Of a stretch of 64,000 nucleotides of DNA, positions 10,945-20,415 are shown in pieces. Source of the stretch: an uncultured Bacteroidales bacterium (GTDB lineage: Bacteria; Bacteroidota; Bacteroidia; Bacteroidales; UBA932); assembly GCA_945487035.1 (NCBI GenBank), contig CALYTI010000006.1, positions 32,196 to 96,195 on the forward strand. The letters run 5' to 3'. How positions within the stretch are numbered: position 1 is the stretch's first letter; every line of letters starts with the position of its first letter. The notes under the pieces were generated by a model. It saw only the letters and a program-made list of their open reading frames with translations, did not search any database and had not been told where the DNA came from. A program made the position numbers and the translations under genes.

Positions 10945-10952
10945 CAAATATA
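10945..10952 (-). promoter_or_regulatory. -7 box for recA-trpS
   Basis: CAAATATA on the plus strand is TATATTTG on the minus strand, a perfect -7 consensus. It lies in the AT-rich gap between the sirtuin stop and recA and predicts a leader of about 55-60 nt. Confidence 0.5.
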
Positions 10953-10961
10953 GTCAAAAAA

Positions 10962-11678
10962 TTATTCTTCCTCCAGCATTTTGCAGAACTCAAGCATTCC
11001 CTCGGTAGCCTTTTTGCGTATGTGCACGATGCGGGGGTCCCTTGCGGGAACATCAGCCGGGTCGATAATGTAAACCGGAGTGCGTCCCGATGCATAGCGG
11101 TAGAGCCCTGCAGCCGGATAGACCGAGAGGGAAGTGCCCACTATCAGGACTATGTCCGCTGCGGAAAAGATGTCGATTGCCTTTTCGATTTTGGGAACCG
11201 GTTCTCCGAAGAATACGATGTGCGGACGGTACTGTGCTCCGTTGGGGGCAAGGTCCCCGAGCACCACTCGCTCGTAGCCGCAGTCCACGACATACTGCTC
11301 GCTGAAAGCGTCAGCCTCGTTGCAGGTATTTTCCGGACGGATTTTGGTTACTTCCCCGTGGAGATGGAGTACCCTTGTGCTGCCGGCCCTTTCGTGGAGA
11401 TTGTCCACATTCTGGGTGATGATGTCCACGTTGTACTTGTCTTCGAGCGAGGCGAGAAGCCTGTGCGCTTCGTTTGGCCGTACAGCTTTCAGTTTCTCTC
11501 TCTGACGGTTGTAGAATTCCAGGACCAGTCCCGGATTCTGCTTCCAGGCAACATCTGAAGCCACATCCATAGGGTCGTATTTATCCCAAAGCCCTCCGTT
11601 GTCCCTGTAGGTGGAAAGACCGCTTTCGGCGCTTACTCCGGCACCGCTCAGCACTGCAATTCGTTTTTTGTATCCCAT
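10962..11678 (-). CDS. Sir2-family NAD-dependent protein deacylase
   Basis: 238 aa. The NAD-binding signatures GAGVSAESGLSTYRDNGGLW, TQNVDNLHERAGS (with the catalytic HLHGE downstream) and IVGTSLSVYPAAGLYRYA identify a sirtuin. It removes acyl groups from lysines with consumption of NAD. The zinc-binding insert that normally has two CxxC pairs keeps only two isolated Cys (in ENTCNEAD and VVDCGYE), so the zinc site is probably lost, as I believe is seen in other Bacteroidetes sirtuins. Divergent from the PASTA gene. Confidence 0.92.
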   Translation of the reverse strand: MGYKKRIAVLSGAGVSAESGLSTYRDNGGLWDKYDPMDVASDVAWKQNPGLVLEFYNRQREKLKAVRPNEAHRLLASLEDKYNVDIITQNVDNLHERAGSTRVLHLHGEVTKIRPENTCNEADAFSEQYVVDCGYERVVLGDLAPNGAQYRPHIVFFGEPVPKIEKAIDIFSAADIVLIVGTSLSVYPAAGLYRYASGRTPVYIIDPADVPARDPRIVHIRKKATEGMLEFCKMLEEE

Positions 11679-11685
11679 ATACAGG

Positions 11686-11693
11686 CAAAGTTA
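11686..11693 (-). promoter_or_regulatory. -7 box before the sirtuin start
   Basis: The minus strand reads TAACTTTG (perfect TAnnTTTG), ending 7 nt before the ATG at 11678. The divergent box for the PASTA gene begins 23 nt away. Confidence 0.55.
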
Positions 11694-11716
11694 AGGAATT
11701 AACCCCATAATTTTGG

Positions 11717-11724
11717 TATATTTG
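11717..11724 (+). promoter_or_regulatory. -7 box before the PASTA protein start
   Basis: TATATTTG (perfect consensus) ends 6 nt before the ATG at 11731. This supports the ATG over an in-frame TTG at 11713, which would lie upstream of the box. Confidence 0.6.
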
Positions 11725-11730
11725 CAGGCT

Positions 11731-12558
11731 ATGGACAAGAAAAAATCAGACAAGAAGAAAAATAGAAGACCATCGGTCCTGCTGAACATCCTTGCAGGAC
11801 TGCTTGTGATTGCGGTATTGATTGCAGCAGCAGGCCTCGCTCTCAGGTTGGTCACCCAGCACAATGTCACCGTGACGGTCCCTGACCTTGTAGGCAGCAG
11901 CAGACAGGAGGCGCAGGCCCTTGCGGAGCAGAACAATCTCCAGCTCGTAGTCACTGACTCCGTCTATGTCAGCCGTTTCCGCCGCGGCTGCGTCTATGCC
12001 CAGAACCCCAAGGCGGGGGAGCAGGTAAAGAAAGGACGCAAGATTTATCTTACGATGAACGCCAGCCACGAAAAGCAGGTGCTGATGCCGGACCTCGTGG
12101 GCTATTCCCTCAGACAGGCCAAGGTGGAACTCCAGTCCCGCAAGCTCAAGCTTGGCAAACTCTTCTATGTCAGCGATATTGCCACCAATAACGTACTCGC
12201 TCAGCTTCGCTCCGGACAGGAAATCGCTCCGGGCACATCCATAGATGTCGGAACGGTCATAGACCTTCAGCTCGGCCTCGACCCCGACGATGCCTACACT
12301 GCGGTTCCGGACTTCACGGGCTACAAATACCAAAGGGCCCTCAGTTCGCTGCAGGACAATTCCTTCAACTTCGGGGCCGCCGTATTTGACGAAACCGTAA
12401 AGAGTTACGCCGACACCCTCGCCGCTTTCGTATATCGTCAGTCACCGGCCGCGAGCGATGGGCAGACCGCCCGCCTCGGTACAGCCGTGAAACTGTATTT
12501 CACTCTTGACACATCCAAACTTCCGCTTCCGGAAGAGCAGAGCGCGGAGGAGCAGTAA
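11731..12558 (+). CDS. Single-pass membrane protein with three PASTA domains
   Basis: 275 aa. A Lys-rich cytoplasmic N-terminus is followed by one membrane segment (VLLNILAGLLVIAVLIAAAGLAL, about residues 16-38) and three tandem PASTA repeats (VTVPDLVGSSRQEAQALAEQ; LMPDLVGYSLRQAKVELQS; AVPDFTGYKYQRALSSLQD). PASTA domains bind peptidoglycan or lipid II in kinases and PBPs of Gram-positives; no kinase or PBP domain is attached here, so it may be a periplasmic cell-wall sensor or scaffold (inference). It starts an operon with rluD, lnt and coaD, and its stop overlaps the rluD start by 1 nt. Confidence 0.9.
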   Translation: MDKKKSDKKKNRRPSVLLNILAGLLVIAVLIAAAGLALRLVTQHNVTVTVPDLVGSSRQEAQALAEQNNLQLVVTDSVYVSRFRRGCVYAQNPKAGEQVKKGRKIYLTMNASHEKQVLMPDLVGYSLRQAKVELQSRKLKLGKLFYVSDIATNNVLAQLRSGQEIAPGTSIDVGTVIDLQLGLDPDDAYTAVPDFTGYKYQRALSSLQDNSFNFGAAVFDETVKSYADTLAAFVYRQSPAASDGQTARLGTAVKLYFTLDTSKLPLPEEQSAEEQ

Positions 12559-13655
12559 TGGCAGACAAGTGGACTGAAAAGGAGTTCGACGCCGAAATCG
12601 AAGAAGAGGCCCTCGAACTTGCCGAAGGCGGTGAACCTGAAATGTTCGAGCATTTCCGGCTCAATGTGGATGTAGGACAGACGCCCATCCGAATAGACAA
12701 ATATATGGCTGAGCATATGGAGGACACCTCCCGCCACCGCGTCCAGCTCGCCATCAGGGAAGGCTATGTGCACGTGGGCGACAAATTGGTGAAGGCCAAC
12801 TACATAGTCCGCCCGGGAGATGTAATCCGCTTCATTATGCCCTACCGCCGCCGCGGTATGGAGATTCTCCCTCAGGACATCCCTCTCGACATAACTTACG
12901 AAGACGATGATGTTCTGGTTGTCAACAAGGCCGCCGGAATGGTGGTACACCCCGGCCACGGCCATTTTGAAGGCACGCTGGTGAATGCTCTTGCCTACCA
13001 CCTGGGCATAAGCCAAGGCCCTGATGCAGAGGATGAAAGGATGGGAATACTGGTCCACCGCATAGATAAGGATACCTCCGGACTGCTGCTGGTAGCCAAG
13101 AATGACGAAGCCCAGCTCAAGCTCGCAAGGCAGTTCTATGTGCACAGCATCGAGCGCTGCTACAATGCCATCGTGTGGGGCAATATCAAAGAGGACGAAG
13201 GTACTATAGATGCCAATATAGGCAGGGACCCCAACGACCGCCTGCGCTTCCGCACCTATGACGACCCGCAGAAGGGAAAACACGCCGTGACGCATTACCG
13301 CGTGCTCGAGCGCTTCGGCTATGTAACCCTCGTGGAGTGCCGCCTGGAGACCGGCAGGACCCATCAGATACGCGTCCATATGGCATCCATCGGTCATCCT
13401 CTTTTCGCCGACGAACGCTATGGAGGGATGGAAATACGCAAAGGCACCATCTACGCCAAGTACAGGCAGTTCATTCGCAACTGCTTCGAAATATGCCCGA
13501 GGCAGGCCCTGCACGCGAGGACCCTCGGCTTCGTCCACCCCGCTACCGGAAAAACAATGCGCTTCGAATCCCCTCTTCCGGAAGATATGACAAGGCTTCT
13601 GGAGAGGTGGAGGAAATATTGCGCCAATATGCCTGATGAAAATGAAACAGAATAG
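12558..13655 (+). CDS. rluD: Large-subunit rRNA pseudouridine synthase, RluD type
   Basis: 365 aa. An N-terminal acidic extension and an S4 domain (RIDKYMAEHMEDTSRHRVQ) precede the RluA-family catalytic domain with HRIDKDTSGLLLVAKN, which contains the catalytic Asp, and ECRLETGRTHQIRVHM. It probably isomerises uridines in helix 69 of 23S rRNA. The start overlaps the PASTA gene stop (TAATG), and the 3' end overlaps lnt by 20 nt. Confidence 0.93.
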   Translation: MADKWTEKEFDAEIEEEALELAEGGEPEMFEHFRLNVDVGQTPIRIDKYMAEHMEDTSRHRVQLAIREGYVHVGDKLVKANYIVRPGDVIRFIMPYRRRGMEILPQDIPLDITYEDDDVLVVNKAAGMVVHPGHGHFEGTLVNALAYHLGISQGPDAEDERMGILVHRIDKDTSGLLLVAKNDEAQLKLARQFYVHSIERCYNAIVWGNIKEDEGTIDANIGRDPNDRLRFRTYDDPQKGKHAVTHYRVLERFGYVTLVECRLETGRTHQIRVHMASIGHPLFADERYGGMEIRKGTIYAKYRQFIRNCFEICPRQALHARTLGFVHPATGKTMRFESPLPEDMTRLLERWRKYCANMPDENETE

Positions 13656-15267
13656 ACTGCTCGCGCTGCTGCTGGTGCTCTTCGTTGCCCTGCTCAGCCT
13701 GCCATATCTCGTCCCGCACCTCGGAGCCCTTGCGCTCATCGCCTTTGTGCCCCTGCTGTGCGCGGAACGCCTTGCCTCCATTTCCGGCAAAAAACGCTTT
13801 TTCTGGTGGTACTTTGCCGCCTTTCTGGCATTCCATCTGCTCACAACCTGGTGGGTATGCAAGGCCACGGTGGGCGGAGGCCTGTTTGCAGCTGTATTCA
13901 ATACACTGATAGCCAGTGCCATATTTGCCCTTTTCAGGGCCGGCCGCAAGCGCTTCAACGGCATTGTGCCCTATATCCTGCTTGCCGCAAGCTGGATTGC
14001 CTGGGAACGCTTCAATCTGGTGCACGCCCAGCTTTCCTGGCCCTGGCTCATACTCGGCAACGCCTTCGGCCGCTCTGTCACCCTTGTGCAGTGGTATGAA
14101 ATCACCGGAGCCCTTGGAGGGTCGCTCTGGGTATGGCTCTCCAACATTGCACTGTTTTCGCTTATGGTCAGCCTTTCGGACGGCCGCTGGTGGAGGTGGA
14201 ACCTCAAGGCAAGGGGAGCTGCAATTGCTGCCACCGTCCTTGTAATCCTCGGTCCTATAGCCTTTTCCGAAATCCGATACGCCACCTATGAAGAGCGTTC
14301 GGATGCCGGTACTCTGGATGTTGTGCTCGCACAGTCCAACTTCGACCCTTGGCACAAGCTTCACTATACCCCTCAGTCGGAGCAGAATGCCCAGGTCATA
14401 GGCCTGTTCGAAAAGCATCTGAGTGCGCGGGTTGAGTCGGACAGCCTGCTTCTTATGCTGATTCCGGAGTCCTTCAGCTCAGATATATGGATGAATGACC
14501 CTTCGACTTCGCCTACCTGGAAGAGTTTCTCCTCCCTTGTCGCCTCACAGCCGAATGCAAACCTGATTTTCGGAGCTTCCACCCACGAAGCCTTCTATAC
14601 TGCCGCGCCCCCGAGCCGTCTCGCCCGTCAGATGAGGGACGGCAGCTGGTATCTTTCCTACAACACCGCTTTCATCACTGACGGAGAGCAGTACACCGAC
14701 CACAGGAACAAATGCAAGCTTGTGGTTGGAGCCGAAAGCACGCCGTATCCTTCCATCTTCGTTCCTATCGACGATTGGATTGGCGGGGTAATGGGCCGCT
14801 GCGTGCCTGACAGGTACGCGCGCAGTTTCGAACTTCGCGGTAAGGGAGAGGATGACAGACGCGTGCGCACCGGCGTTGCAATATGTTACGAATCAATCTA
14901 TCCGGAACTTTGTAAAGAATATGTTGACGACGGAGCTCAGCTGCTCACGGTCATCACCAACGACGGATGGTGGGGCGACACGCCGGGCTACAGGCAGCAC
15001 TTCAGCTATTCGCGCCTTCGCGCCATAGAGCTGCGCCGTGACGTGGCCCGCTGCGCCAATACCGGTATCTCCGGCTTCATCAACCAAAGGGGCGATGTGG
15101 TCAGCCAGAGCGGATGGTGGGTGCCGGATGTGCTTGAAAGCAAGGTCAATCTCAGCTCTGAAAAAACTTTCTTTGCAACATACGGCGATATTGTCGGAAG
15201 AGTTTGTACATTTGTATGTTTGATGCTGCTTGCACTGCTGATAGTCAAGTCAATAACCAGAAAATGA
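13636..15267 (+). CDS. lnt: Apolipoprotein N-acyltransferase
   Basis: 543 aa. Several hydrophobic membrane helices at the N-terminus (about residues 8-215) precede a nitrilase-like periplasmic domain with the Glu region LIPESFSSD, a Lys in the central part, and the catalytic Cys in VAICYESIYPEL, followed by VITNDGWWGDTPG. Lnt adds the third acyl chain to outer-membrane lipoproteins, which this organism makes in quantity. A second Met lies two codons in. Overlaps rluD by 20 nt and coaD by 4 nt. Confidence 0.93.
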   Translation: MKMKQNRLLALLLVLFVALLSLPYLVPHLGALALIAFVPLLCAERLASISGKKRFFWWYFAAFLAFHLLTTWWVCKATVGGGLFAAVFNTLIASAIFALFRAGRKRFNGIVPYILLAASWIAWERFNLVHAQLSWPWLILGNAFGRSVTLVQWYEITGALGGSLWVWLSNIALFSLMVSLSDGRWWRWNLKARGAAIAATVLVILGPIAFSEIRYATYEERSDAGTLDVVLAQSNFDPWHKLHYTPQSEQNAQVIGLFEKHLSARVESDSLLLMLIPESFSSDIWMNDPSTSPTWKSFSSLVASQPNANLIFGASTHEAFYTAAPPSRLARQMRDGSWYLSYNTAFITDGEQYTDHRNKCKLVVGAESTPYPSIFVPIDDWIGGVMGRCVPDRYARSFELRGKGEDDRRVRTGVAICYESIYPELCKEYVDDGAQLLTVITNDGWWGDTPGYRQHFSYSRLRAIELRRDVARCANTGISGFINQRGDVVSQSGWWVPDVLESKVNLSSEKTFFATYGDIVGRVCTFVCLMLLALLIVKSITRK

Positions 15268-15737
15268 AAAGGACAGCCCTCTTCCCGGGATCTTTCGATC
15301 CATTCACCGCCGGCCACCTGAACATACTCAGGCGTGCGCTCACTATGTTTGACGAGGTGGTCGTTGCCATAGGTGTGAACCAGGATAAAAAAGGCTTCTA
15401 TGACAATGGCGCGAGACAGGACATCATTCTTCAGGCGACAAGGGATTTGCCGGGAGTACGCGTGATAGAGTACGACGGACTTACCATAGATGTGTGCAGG
15501 CGACTCGGGATACGGCACATAGTGCGCGGAGTGCGCAATATGCTGGATTTCGAAACGGAAAGGAGCATTGCCGATGCCAACCGCAGGCTGGCCCCGGAAA
15601 TAGAGACCATCATCATCCCTACCGCCCAGGAATTTGCGCATATCTCCTCCAGCGCGGTCCGGGATTTGCTTAAACATCACGGAGATACCTCAATGTTTGT
15701 ACCTGAGGGTGTAGTTTTGCCTGACATTGATGCTTAA
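15264..15737 (+). CDS. coaD: Phosphopantetheine adenylyltransferase
   Basis: 157 aa from the ATG at 15264, which overlaps the lnt stop (ATGA). Signatures: ALFPGSFDPFTAGHLNILRRA with the TxGH nucleotide-binding motif, IVRGVRNMLDFETE, and TAQEFAHISSSAVRDLL. It makes dephospho-CoA from 4'-phosphopantetheine and ATP. It is the fourth gene of the PASTA-rluD-lnt-coaD operon and overlaps the next gene by 8 nt. Confidence 0.95.
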   Translation: MKRTALFPGSFDPFTAGHLNILRRALTMFDEVVVAIGVNQDKKGFYDNGARQDIILQATRDLPGVRVIEYDGLTIDVCRRLGIRHIVRGVRNMLDFETERSIADANRRLAPEIETIIIPTAQEFAHISSSAVRDLLKHHGDTSMFVPEGVVLPDIDA

Positions 15738-16551
15738 AAAGATACTCATATCGCTTTCAGTCCTGATGCTGTCCCTGAATATGCTCGGACAGCAGCTGGA
15801 CTCGACCAAGTTGGCTCCGCTGGACTCGCTGCTCGAGAAATACTACAGCGCAATGCTTTTCGAGGAGCTTCCCGTAAAGTATGCTGAGTGCGACTTCCTT
15901 ATCGAAAGCTGCAAGGATTCTCTTGTCCGCCAGTGGGTAGGTACCAGAATACTGGAGCACTACATGCAGGATCCTCCGCTGATGGGAGAAGAGGCTGTTG
16001 CCCTGTATCTTTATGACAAATGGTTCGCAAGCGGCAAAATCACAATTTCTGATGAGTGGATTGATTTCCAGGCCAGACTTTTTGCCGAGTTCAACCGCAA
16101 CAGTATGCTCGGTATGAAGGCCCCGGTGCTGATGATGTATTCACAGAACGAAGAACTCACCAGAGTTCCCCGCGCCGGCATCGTGTCCGTGCTGTATTTC
16201 TATGACACATCCTGCAGCAAATGCAAGCTCATCTCTCCTGTGCTTCCTCATCTTTTCGATGAAATCAATTTCCCGGTAACGCTGTTTGCGATTTATACCG
16301 GGTCCGATGCCCAGGAGTGGCAGAACTTTACCCGCGAGTTCACTTCTTCCAATCCATACGTTACCGTTGTGCACCTTTCCGATCCGGAAATGGAGTCTGA
16401 CTACCAGAAGAAGTACGGTGTGACCTCCACGCCTAAGATTTATTTCATCAACCCTAAGGGAATCATCGAAGGCAGACGCCTCGACCTGGATTCTCTGTCG
16501 CAACTGATTGCTATTTACGAGACATATTCAGATTATGCCAAAGCAAAATAA
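15730..16551 (+). CDS. Secreted thioredoxin-like protein (DUF5106-like architecture)
   Basis: 273 aa from the ATG at 15730; a TTG one codon earlier is less likely. A signal peptide (MLKKILISLSVLMLSLNMLG) precedes a helical region of about 110 residues and a C-terminal thioredoxin-like domain with Cys162 and Cys165 in TSCSKCKLISPVL and a cis-Pro loop (GVTSTPKIYF). This architecture resembles Bacteroidales periplasmic thiol-disulfide proteins. It probably acts as a reductase or oxidase on envelope proteins. Overlaps coaD by 8 nt and the next small gene by 17 nt. Confidence 0.85.
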   Translation: MLKKILISLSVLMLSLNMLGQQLDSTKLAPLDSLLEKYYSAMLFEELPVKYAECDFLIESCKDSLVRQWVGTRILEHYMQDPPLMGEEAVALYLYDKWFASGKITISDEWIDFQARLFAEFNRNSMLGMKAPVLMMYSQNEELTRVPRAGIVSVLYFYDTSCSKCKLISPVLPHLFDEINFPVTLFAIYTGSDAQEWQNFTREFTSSNPYVTVVHLSDPEMESDYQKKYGVTSTPKIYFINPKGIIEGRRLDLDSLSQLIAIYETYSDYAKAK

Positions 16552-16765
16552 TACTCCGGCCATTGACCCATTGTACCTTGCAAAGGAAAGGGCTGCGCTG
16601 AAGCGCTGCCACCGAAAAACCATCAATTTCAACCAGAGGGAACTGGCTGTAATAGAAGAATACTGCCGCCTCAACAAGATCAGTGCAAAAGGTCCTATGA
16701 TGCGCAGGATAATAATGGAAAAATTGCTGGGAGAACTCGGTCAGAATCCTCCGACCCTGTTCTAA
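16535..16765 (+). CDS. Small conserved protein, possible ribbon-helix-helix fold
   Basis: 76 aa, basic. The segment KTINFNQRELAVIEEYCR followed by MMRRIIMEKLL is compatible with a ribbon-helix-helix DNA-binding fold (a beta strand with two helices), but this is weak. The ending NPPTLF resembles short Bacteroidales proteins I associate with the neighbourhood of ung. The start lies 17 nt inside the preceding gene, and the stop overlaps the convergent ung stop by 4 nt. Function unknown. Confidence 0.65.
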   Translation: MPKQNNTPAIDPLYLAKERAALKRCHRKTINFNQRELAVIEEYCRLNKISAKGPMMRRIIMEKLLGELGQNPPTLF

Positions 16766-17430
16766 AGCTGCCAGTCTATTGGCTCTTTGCCCCGGCTCTG
16801 CAGCCAGCAGTTGGCCTGGGAGAAGGGCCTGCTGCCGAAGAAAGCGCCTCTCGCAAGAGGGGATGGATGCGCCGCCTCAAGAATGAGGTGGCGTTTTGCG
16901 TCGATGAGCGGAGCTTTGCTTCTGGCGAAATTGCCCCAAAGCATAAAGACAACCCCGTCGCAGCGTTCGCTGACAGTGCGGATTACTGCATCCGTAAACT
17001 GCTCCCAACCTATTCGGCTGTGTGATGCGGCCTCACCTGCGCGCACCGTAAGTATGGCATTGAGCAGCAGCACTCCCTGTCTTGCCCAATTCTCCAGGTT
17101 CGGACGCCCGGACATATGTATGCCCAGATCCTGTTCGGCTTCTTTGAATATGTTCTTCAGGGACGGCGGGGCCGGCACTCCGTCAGGTACGGAGAAGGAA
17201 AGTCCCATTGCCTGACCGGGTCCGTGGTAGGGGTCCTGACCCAGAATCACCACTTTGACCTTGTCCAGAGGAGTGAGCTCAAAGGCCTTGAAAATCTGGC
17301 TTCCCGGAGGATATATGGTCTTGCCTTCAGCCTTCTCGCGATGCAGACAAGCTGCAAGCTCTGCAAAGTAGGGTCTTTCGAACTCGCTTTGCAGAGCTTC
17401 TTTCCAGCTTTTTTCGATTCTAACGTTCAA
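16762..17430 (-). CDS. ung: Uracil-DNA glycosylase
   Basis: 222 aa family 1 UDG. The water-activating loop is GQDPYHGPGQAMGLSFSV (catalytic Asp), the uracil-binding motif is LLLNAILTV, and the DNA-intercalation loop is HPSPLARGAFFGSRPFSQAN. It removes uracil from DNA to start base-excision repair. Its start overlaps the lon stop by 11 nt on the same strand, so lon and ung are co-transcribed. Confidence 0.97.
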   Translation of the reverse strand: MNVRIEKSWKEALQSEFERPYFAELAACLHREKAEGKTIYPPGSQIFKAFELTPLDKVKVVILGQDPYHGPGQAMGLSFSVPDGVPAPPSLKNIFKEAEQDLGIHMSGRPNLENWARQGVLLLNAILTVRAGEAASHSRIGWEQFTDAVIRTVSERCDGVVFMLWGNFARSKAPLIDAKRHLILEAAHPSPLARGAFFGSRPFSQANCWLQSRGKEPIDWQL

Positions 17431-19825
17431 AGATGAATGATATTACGTCCTGAATGTCCTTGACATAGTGGAATTCGAGACCTTTCACATATATTTCCTT
17501 GATGTCCTCAACATCCTTGCGGTTGTCCTCGCTGATGACAATGGTCTTCACTCCGGCCCTCTTGGCTGCAAGGATCTTTTCCTTGATGCCGCCGACAGGG
17601 AGCACTTTGCCGCGAAGGGTCATTTCTCCGGTCATTGCAATGTGTTCCCGCACAGCCTCGCCGCGAAGGGCGCTGACCATTGAGCTTACCATAGTGATAC
17701 CTGCGGAAGGCCCGTCCTTAGGGGTTGCTCCCTCAGGCACGTGCACGTGAATGTCCTTCTTGGCGAAATCCTCGGCGCTGAGTTTTGCCAGCTCAGGGTG
17801 AGCCTTTATGTACTGGTAGGCAATGGTTGCGGATTCCTTCATCACATCGCCCAGGTTTCCGGTCATCGAGAGGACGCCCTTGCCTTCGGAGATGGAGCTT
17901 TCGATAAAGAGTATTTCACCTCCCATCTGAGTCCAGGCCAGACCTGTAACCACGCCTACGCCTTCATTGCCCTGCTGCTTGTCGTGCATTGCAGTAGGCA
18001 AACCGAGGTATTCCTTCAGGTGCTCAGGCTTGATGGTTGTAGGATATGGTTCGTCAAGGGCGATTTTCTTTGCGGTAACTCGCGCAATCTTGGCGATTTG
18101 CTTCTCGAGGTTGCGCACTCCGGACTCGTGGGTATATTGGTCAATAATCTGCGCAAGTGCGGGATTGCTGATTTTCAGAGCCTTCTTGCTGATTCCGTGC
18201 TCCTCAAGCTGCTTGGGCACAAGATATTTCTTGGCGATTTCCATCTTCTCCTCTGCGAGGTATCCGCTTACATTGATGACCTCCATACGGTCCAGCAGTG
18301 CCGGCTGTATAGGGGATATGCTGTTGGCGGTAGTGATGAAAAGCACATTGGACAAATCGTAGTCAATGTCCAGATAATTGTCGTGGAAGGTGCCGTTCTG
18401 CTCAGGGTCGAGAGCCTCCAGCAGTGCTGATGACGGGTCGCCCTTGAAGTCGGACGAGAGTTTGTCGATTTCGTCCAGCACGATGACAGGATTGGAGGTG
18501 CCGGCCTTGTTGATGCCGTTCAGTATGCGTCCAGGAAGGGCTCCGACATAGGTCTTGCGGTGTCCGCGGATTTCAGCCTCATCGTGCATACCTCCGAGGG
18601 CAATGCGCACATACTTGCGTCCGAGAGCTTTGGCGATGGATTTGCCGAGGCTCGTTTTGCCGACTCCCGGAGGACCGTAGAGGCAGAGAATAGGGGATTT
18701 CATATTTCCCTTCAGCTTGAGCACTGCAAGATACTCGATGATTCTGTCCTTGATTGTATCAAGGCCGAAATGGTCCTCATCGAGCACTTTCTTTGCGTGC
18801 TTGAGGTCAAGGTTGTCTGTGGACATATCTCCCCACGGGAGGTCCAGCATAAACTCTATATAGTTGTACTGTACGGAGTAGTCCGGAGAGTTGGGGTTGT
18901 ATTTCTCCAACTTGGTGAGTTCCTTCTCGAAAGTCTGTGCGACAGACTCCGGCCAGTTCTTGGCGGCAGCCCTTTCGCGGAAACGCTCGAATTCCTCGTC
19001 GCCGTCCATACCGAGCTCCTCCTGGATGGTGCGGAGCTGGTTGTTGAGGTAGTATTCCCTCTGCTGCTGGTCTATTTCCTGCTTGACCTTCAGGTTGATT
19101 TCCTGCTTGATGTTGGTAAGCTGGAGCTGGCCGTCGAGAATGACAAGCAGTTTCATAGCCCTTGCCCTTACGTCGTCATACTGGAGCAGGTCGATTTTGC
19201 CTTCGAAGTTCTCCACCTCCACAGTCGTAGCGATGAAATTCACCAGGAAAGGGAAACTGTCTATGCTGCGCATAGCTCCGATGGCCTCTTTTGCCGCCAT
19301 ATTGGAACTTGCCATAATCTGGCTTGCCTTATCCTTGATGGTGGATGCAATGCCCTTCAGGTCAGCGCTGTTCTCTTTGGTGAGCACATCGTCGAGATAG
19401 CGGACAATGCCCGTGATATACGGGTCGTAATCCACGATGGTCATAAGCTCTATACGCTTGATGCTCTGGAGTATGGCGGTGATAGTGCCGTCCGGCATAT
19501 CCAGAGTCTTGATAACCCTTGCAACGGTGCCGTAGCGGTAGAGGTCTTCTTCTCCCGGCTCTTCGACGTTCACATCAAGCTGAGGTACAGCTCCGATGAA
19601 ACTGCCCTGCTTTTCGGCTTCGATGATGAGCCTCTTGGATTTTTCGCGGCCTATGGTGATAGGATATATGGTGCCCGGGAACAGCACTACGTTTCTCAAT
19701 GCGAGAATGGGAATGGTCTCGGGAAGCTCGCTTTCGTCAATTTTAGGCAGACCCTCACCCTGGAGCACAGGGATTACGCTGATTTCAGCGCCGGCGGGGA
19801 ACAATAATTCGTCGTTCTTTATCAT
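17420..19825 (-). CDS. lon: ATP-dependent protease Lon
   Basis: 801 aa. The N-terminal LON substrate-binding domain covers about residues 35-230, a coiled-coil linker 230-330, the AAA+ module has Walker A GPPGVGKT (384-391) and Walker [11 protein letters not shown], and the C-terminal protease domain has catalytic Ser707 in [10 protein letters not shown] plus the Lys in [11 protein letters not shown]. It degrades misfolded and regulatory proteins. The 160 nt upstream contain no perfect TAnnTTTG box on this strand. ung follows with an 11-nt overlap. Confidence 0.97.
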   Translation of the reverse strand: MIKNDELLFPAGAEISVIPVLQGEGLPKIDESELPETIPILALRNVVLFPGTIYPITIGREKSKRLIIEAEKQGSFIGAVPQLDVNVEEPGEEDLYRYGTVARVIKTLDMPDGTITAILQSIKRIELMTIVDYDPYITGIVRYLDDVLTKENSADLKGIASTIKDKASQIMASSNMAAKEAIGAMRSIDSFPFLVNFIATTVEVENFEGKIDLLQYDDVRARAMKLLVILDGQLQLTNIKQEINLKVKQEIDQQQREYYLNNQLRTIQEELGMDGDEEFERFRERAAAKNWPESVAQTFEKELTKLEKYNPNSPDYSVQYNYIEFMLDLPWGDMSTDNLDLKHAKKVLDEDHFGLDTIKDRIIEYLAVLKLKGNMKSPILCLYGPPGVGKTSLGKSIAKALGRKYVRIALGGMHDEAEIRGHRKTYVGALPGRILNGINKAGTSNPVIVLDEIDKLSSDFKGDPSSALLEALDPEQNGTFHDNYLDIDYDLSNVLFITTANSISPIQPALLDRMEVINVSGYLAEEKMEIAKKYLVPKQLEEHGISKKALKISNPALAQIIDQYTHESGVRNLEKQIAKIARVTAKKIALDEPYPTTIKPEHLKEYLGLPTAMHDKQQGNEGVGVVTGLAWTQMGGEILFIESSISEGKGVLSMTGNLGDVMKESATIAYQYIKAHPELAKLSAEDFAKKDIHVHVPEGATPKDGPSAGITMVSSMVSALRGEAVREHIAMTGEMTLRGKVLPVGGIKEKILAAKRAGVKTIVISEDNRKDVEDIKEIYVKGLEFHYVKDIQDVISFIFER

Positions 19826-19948
19826 ATTGTGTCAAAATGTCAGTAAATACAACTCACTCTCCCTTGGTCAATCTTCGTGCCAAGAGGATGCAACTGACAA
19901 ATTTACAATAAATACTTCGATGCATATTGGTTTCTTAAAAAAAATTCT

Positions 19949-19956
19949 TAATTTTG
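19949..19956 (+). promoter_or_regulatory. -7 box for the HU gene
   Basis: TAATTTTG fits TAnnTTTG and lies 31 nt before the HU start. A TTGG at about 19927-19930 is a weak -33 candidate with an 18-nt spacer. Confidence 0.45.
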
Positions 19957-19987
19957 TGGTCCAATTTTAATTAATAGACAGATAGAT

Positions 19988-20266
19988 ATGACAAAAGCAG
20001 ACATCGTTAACGAGATTGCGAAGGCAACCGGTCTTGAGAAGACCACAGTGCTCGTAGTAGTTGAATCTTTCATGGGTAGCGTGAAGAAGTCTCTTGCTAA
20101 GGGAAATCCTGTATATCTTCGTGGATTCGGAAGCTTTATCATCAAGCATCGCGCAGCAAAGACCGCACAGAATATTACCAAGAAGACCACAATGGTTATC
20201 CCTGAGCACGACATTCCTGCTTTCAAGCCATCCGACGAGTTTGTTGAAATGGTTCAGGGCGAATAA
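19988..20266 (+). CDS. HU/IHF family DNA-binding protein
   Basis: 92 aa. Helical dimerisation region MTKADIVNEIAKATGLEKTTV, then GNPVYLRGFGSFIIKHRAAK and a beta-arm with the DNA-intercalating Pro region (TTMVIPEHDIPAFKPS). It is a nucleoid-associated protein that bends DNA; the IPEHDIPAFKP end is the common Bacteroidetes variant. Followed 21 nt later by the 29-aa COX24-type protein gene, probably on the same transcript. Confidence 0.95.
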   Translation: MTKADIVNEIAKATGLEKTTVLVVVESFMGSVKKSLAKGNPVYLRGFGSFIIKHRAAKTAQNITKKTTMVIPEHDIPAFKPSDEFVEMVQGE

Positions 20267-20287
20267 TTTTTTAAACTCATTTATAAT

Positions 20288-20377
20288 ATGCCAAACGGTA
20301 AGAAGCATAAGCGCCACAAGATGGCGACACACAAGCGCAAGAAGCGTTTGCGTAAGAACAGACACAAGAAAAAGTAA
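20288..20377 (+). CDS. AURKAIP1/COX24-type very small basic protein
   Basis: 29-aa ORF, MPNGKKHKRHKMATHKRKKR followed by LRKNRHKKK. More than half the residues are Lys, Arg or His. It matches the short COX24-domain proteins found next to HU and RNase G genes in Bacteroidetes (family knowledge); the mitochondrial relative is a small-subunit ribosomal protein, so a ribosome-associated role is likely. It ends 8 nt before a hairpin terminator. Confidence 0.9.
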   Translation: MPNGKKHKRHKMATHKRKKRLRKNRHKKK

Positions 20378-20385
20378 GTCGCAGG

Positions 20386-20415
20386 AGGTCCGCGGGAGAT
20401 CCGCAGGACCTTTTT
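20386..20415 (+). terminator. Rho-independent terminator between the COX24-type gene and rng
   Basis: Stem AGGTCC+GCGG pairs with CCGC+GGACCT (one bulged A), loop GAGAT, followed by TTTTT. It ends only 10 nt before the rng start, so it may act as an attenuator controlling read-through from HU into rng. Confidence 0.8.

Noticed and set aside
12438..13964. 508-codon open frame antisense to rluD and lnt
   Set aside because: Spans three genes of an obvious operon on the other strand; composition is that of an antisense frame.
18560..19807. 415-codon open frame antisense to lon
   Set aside because: Opposite a certain gene; Cys/His/Val-rich composition typical of antisense frames; no domain.
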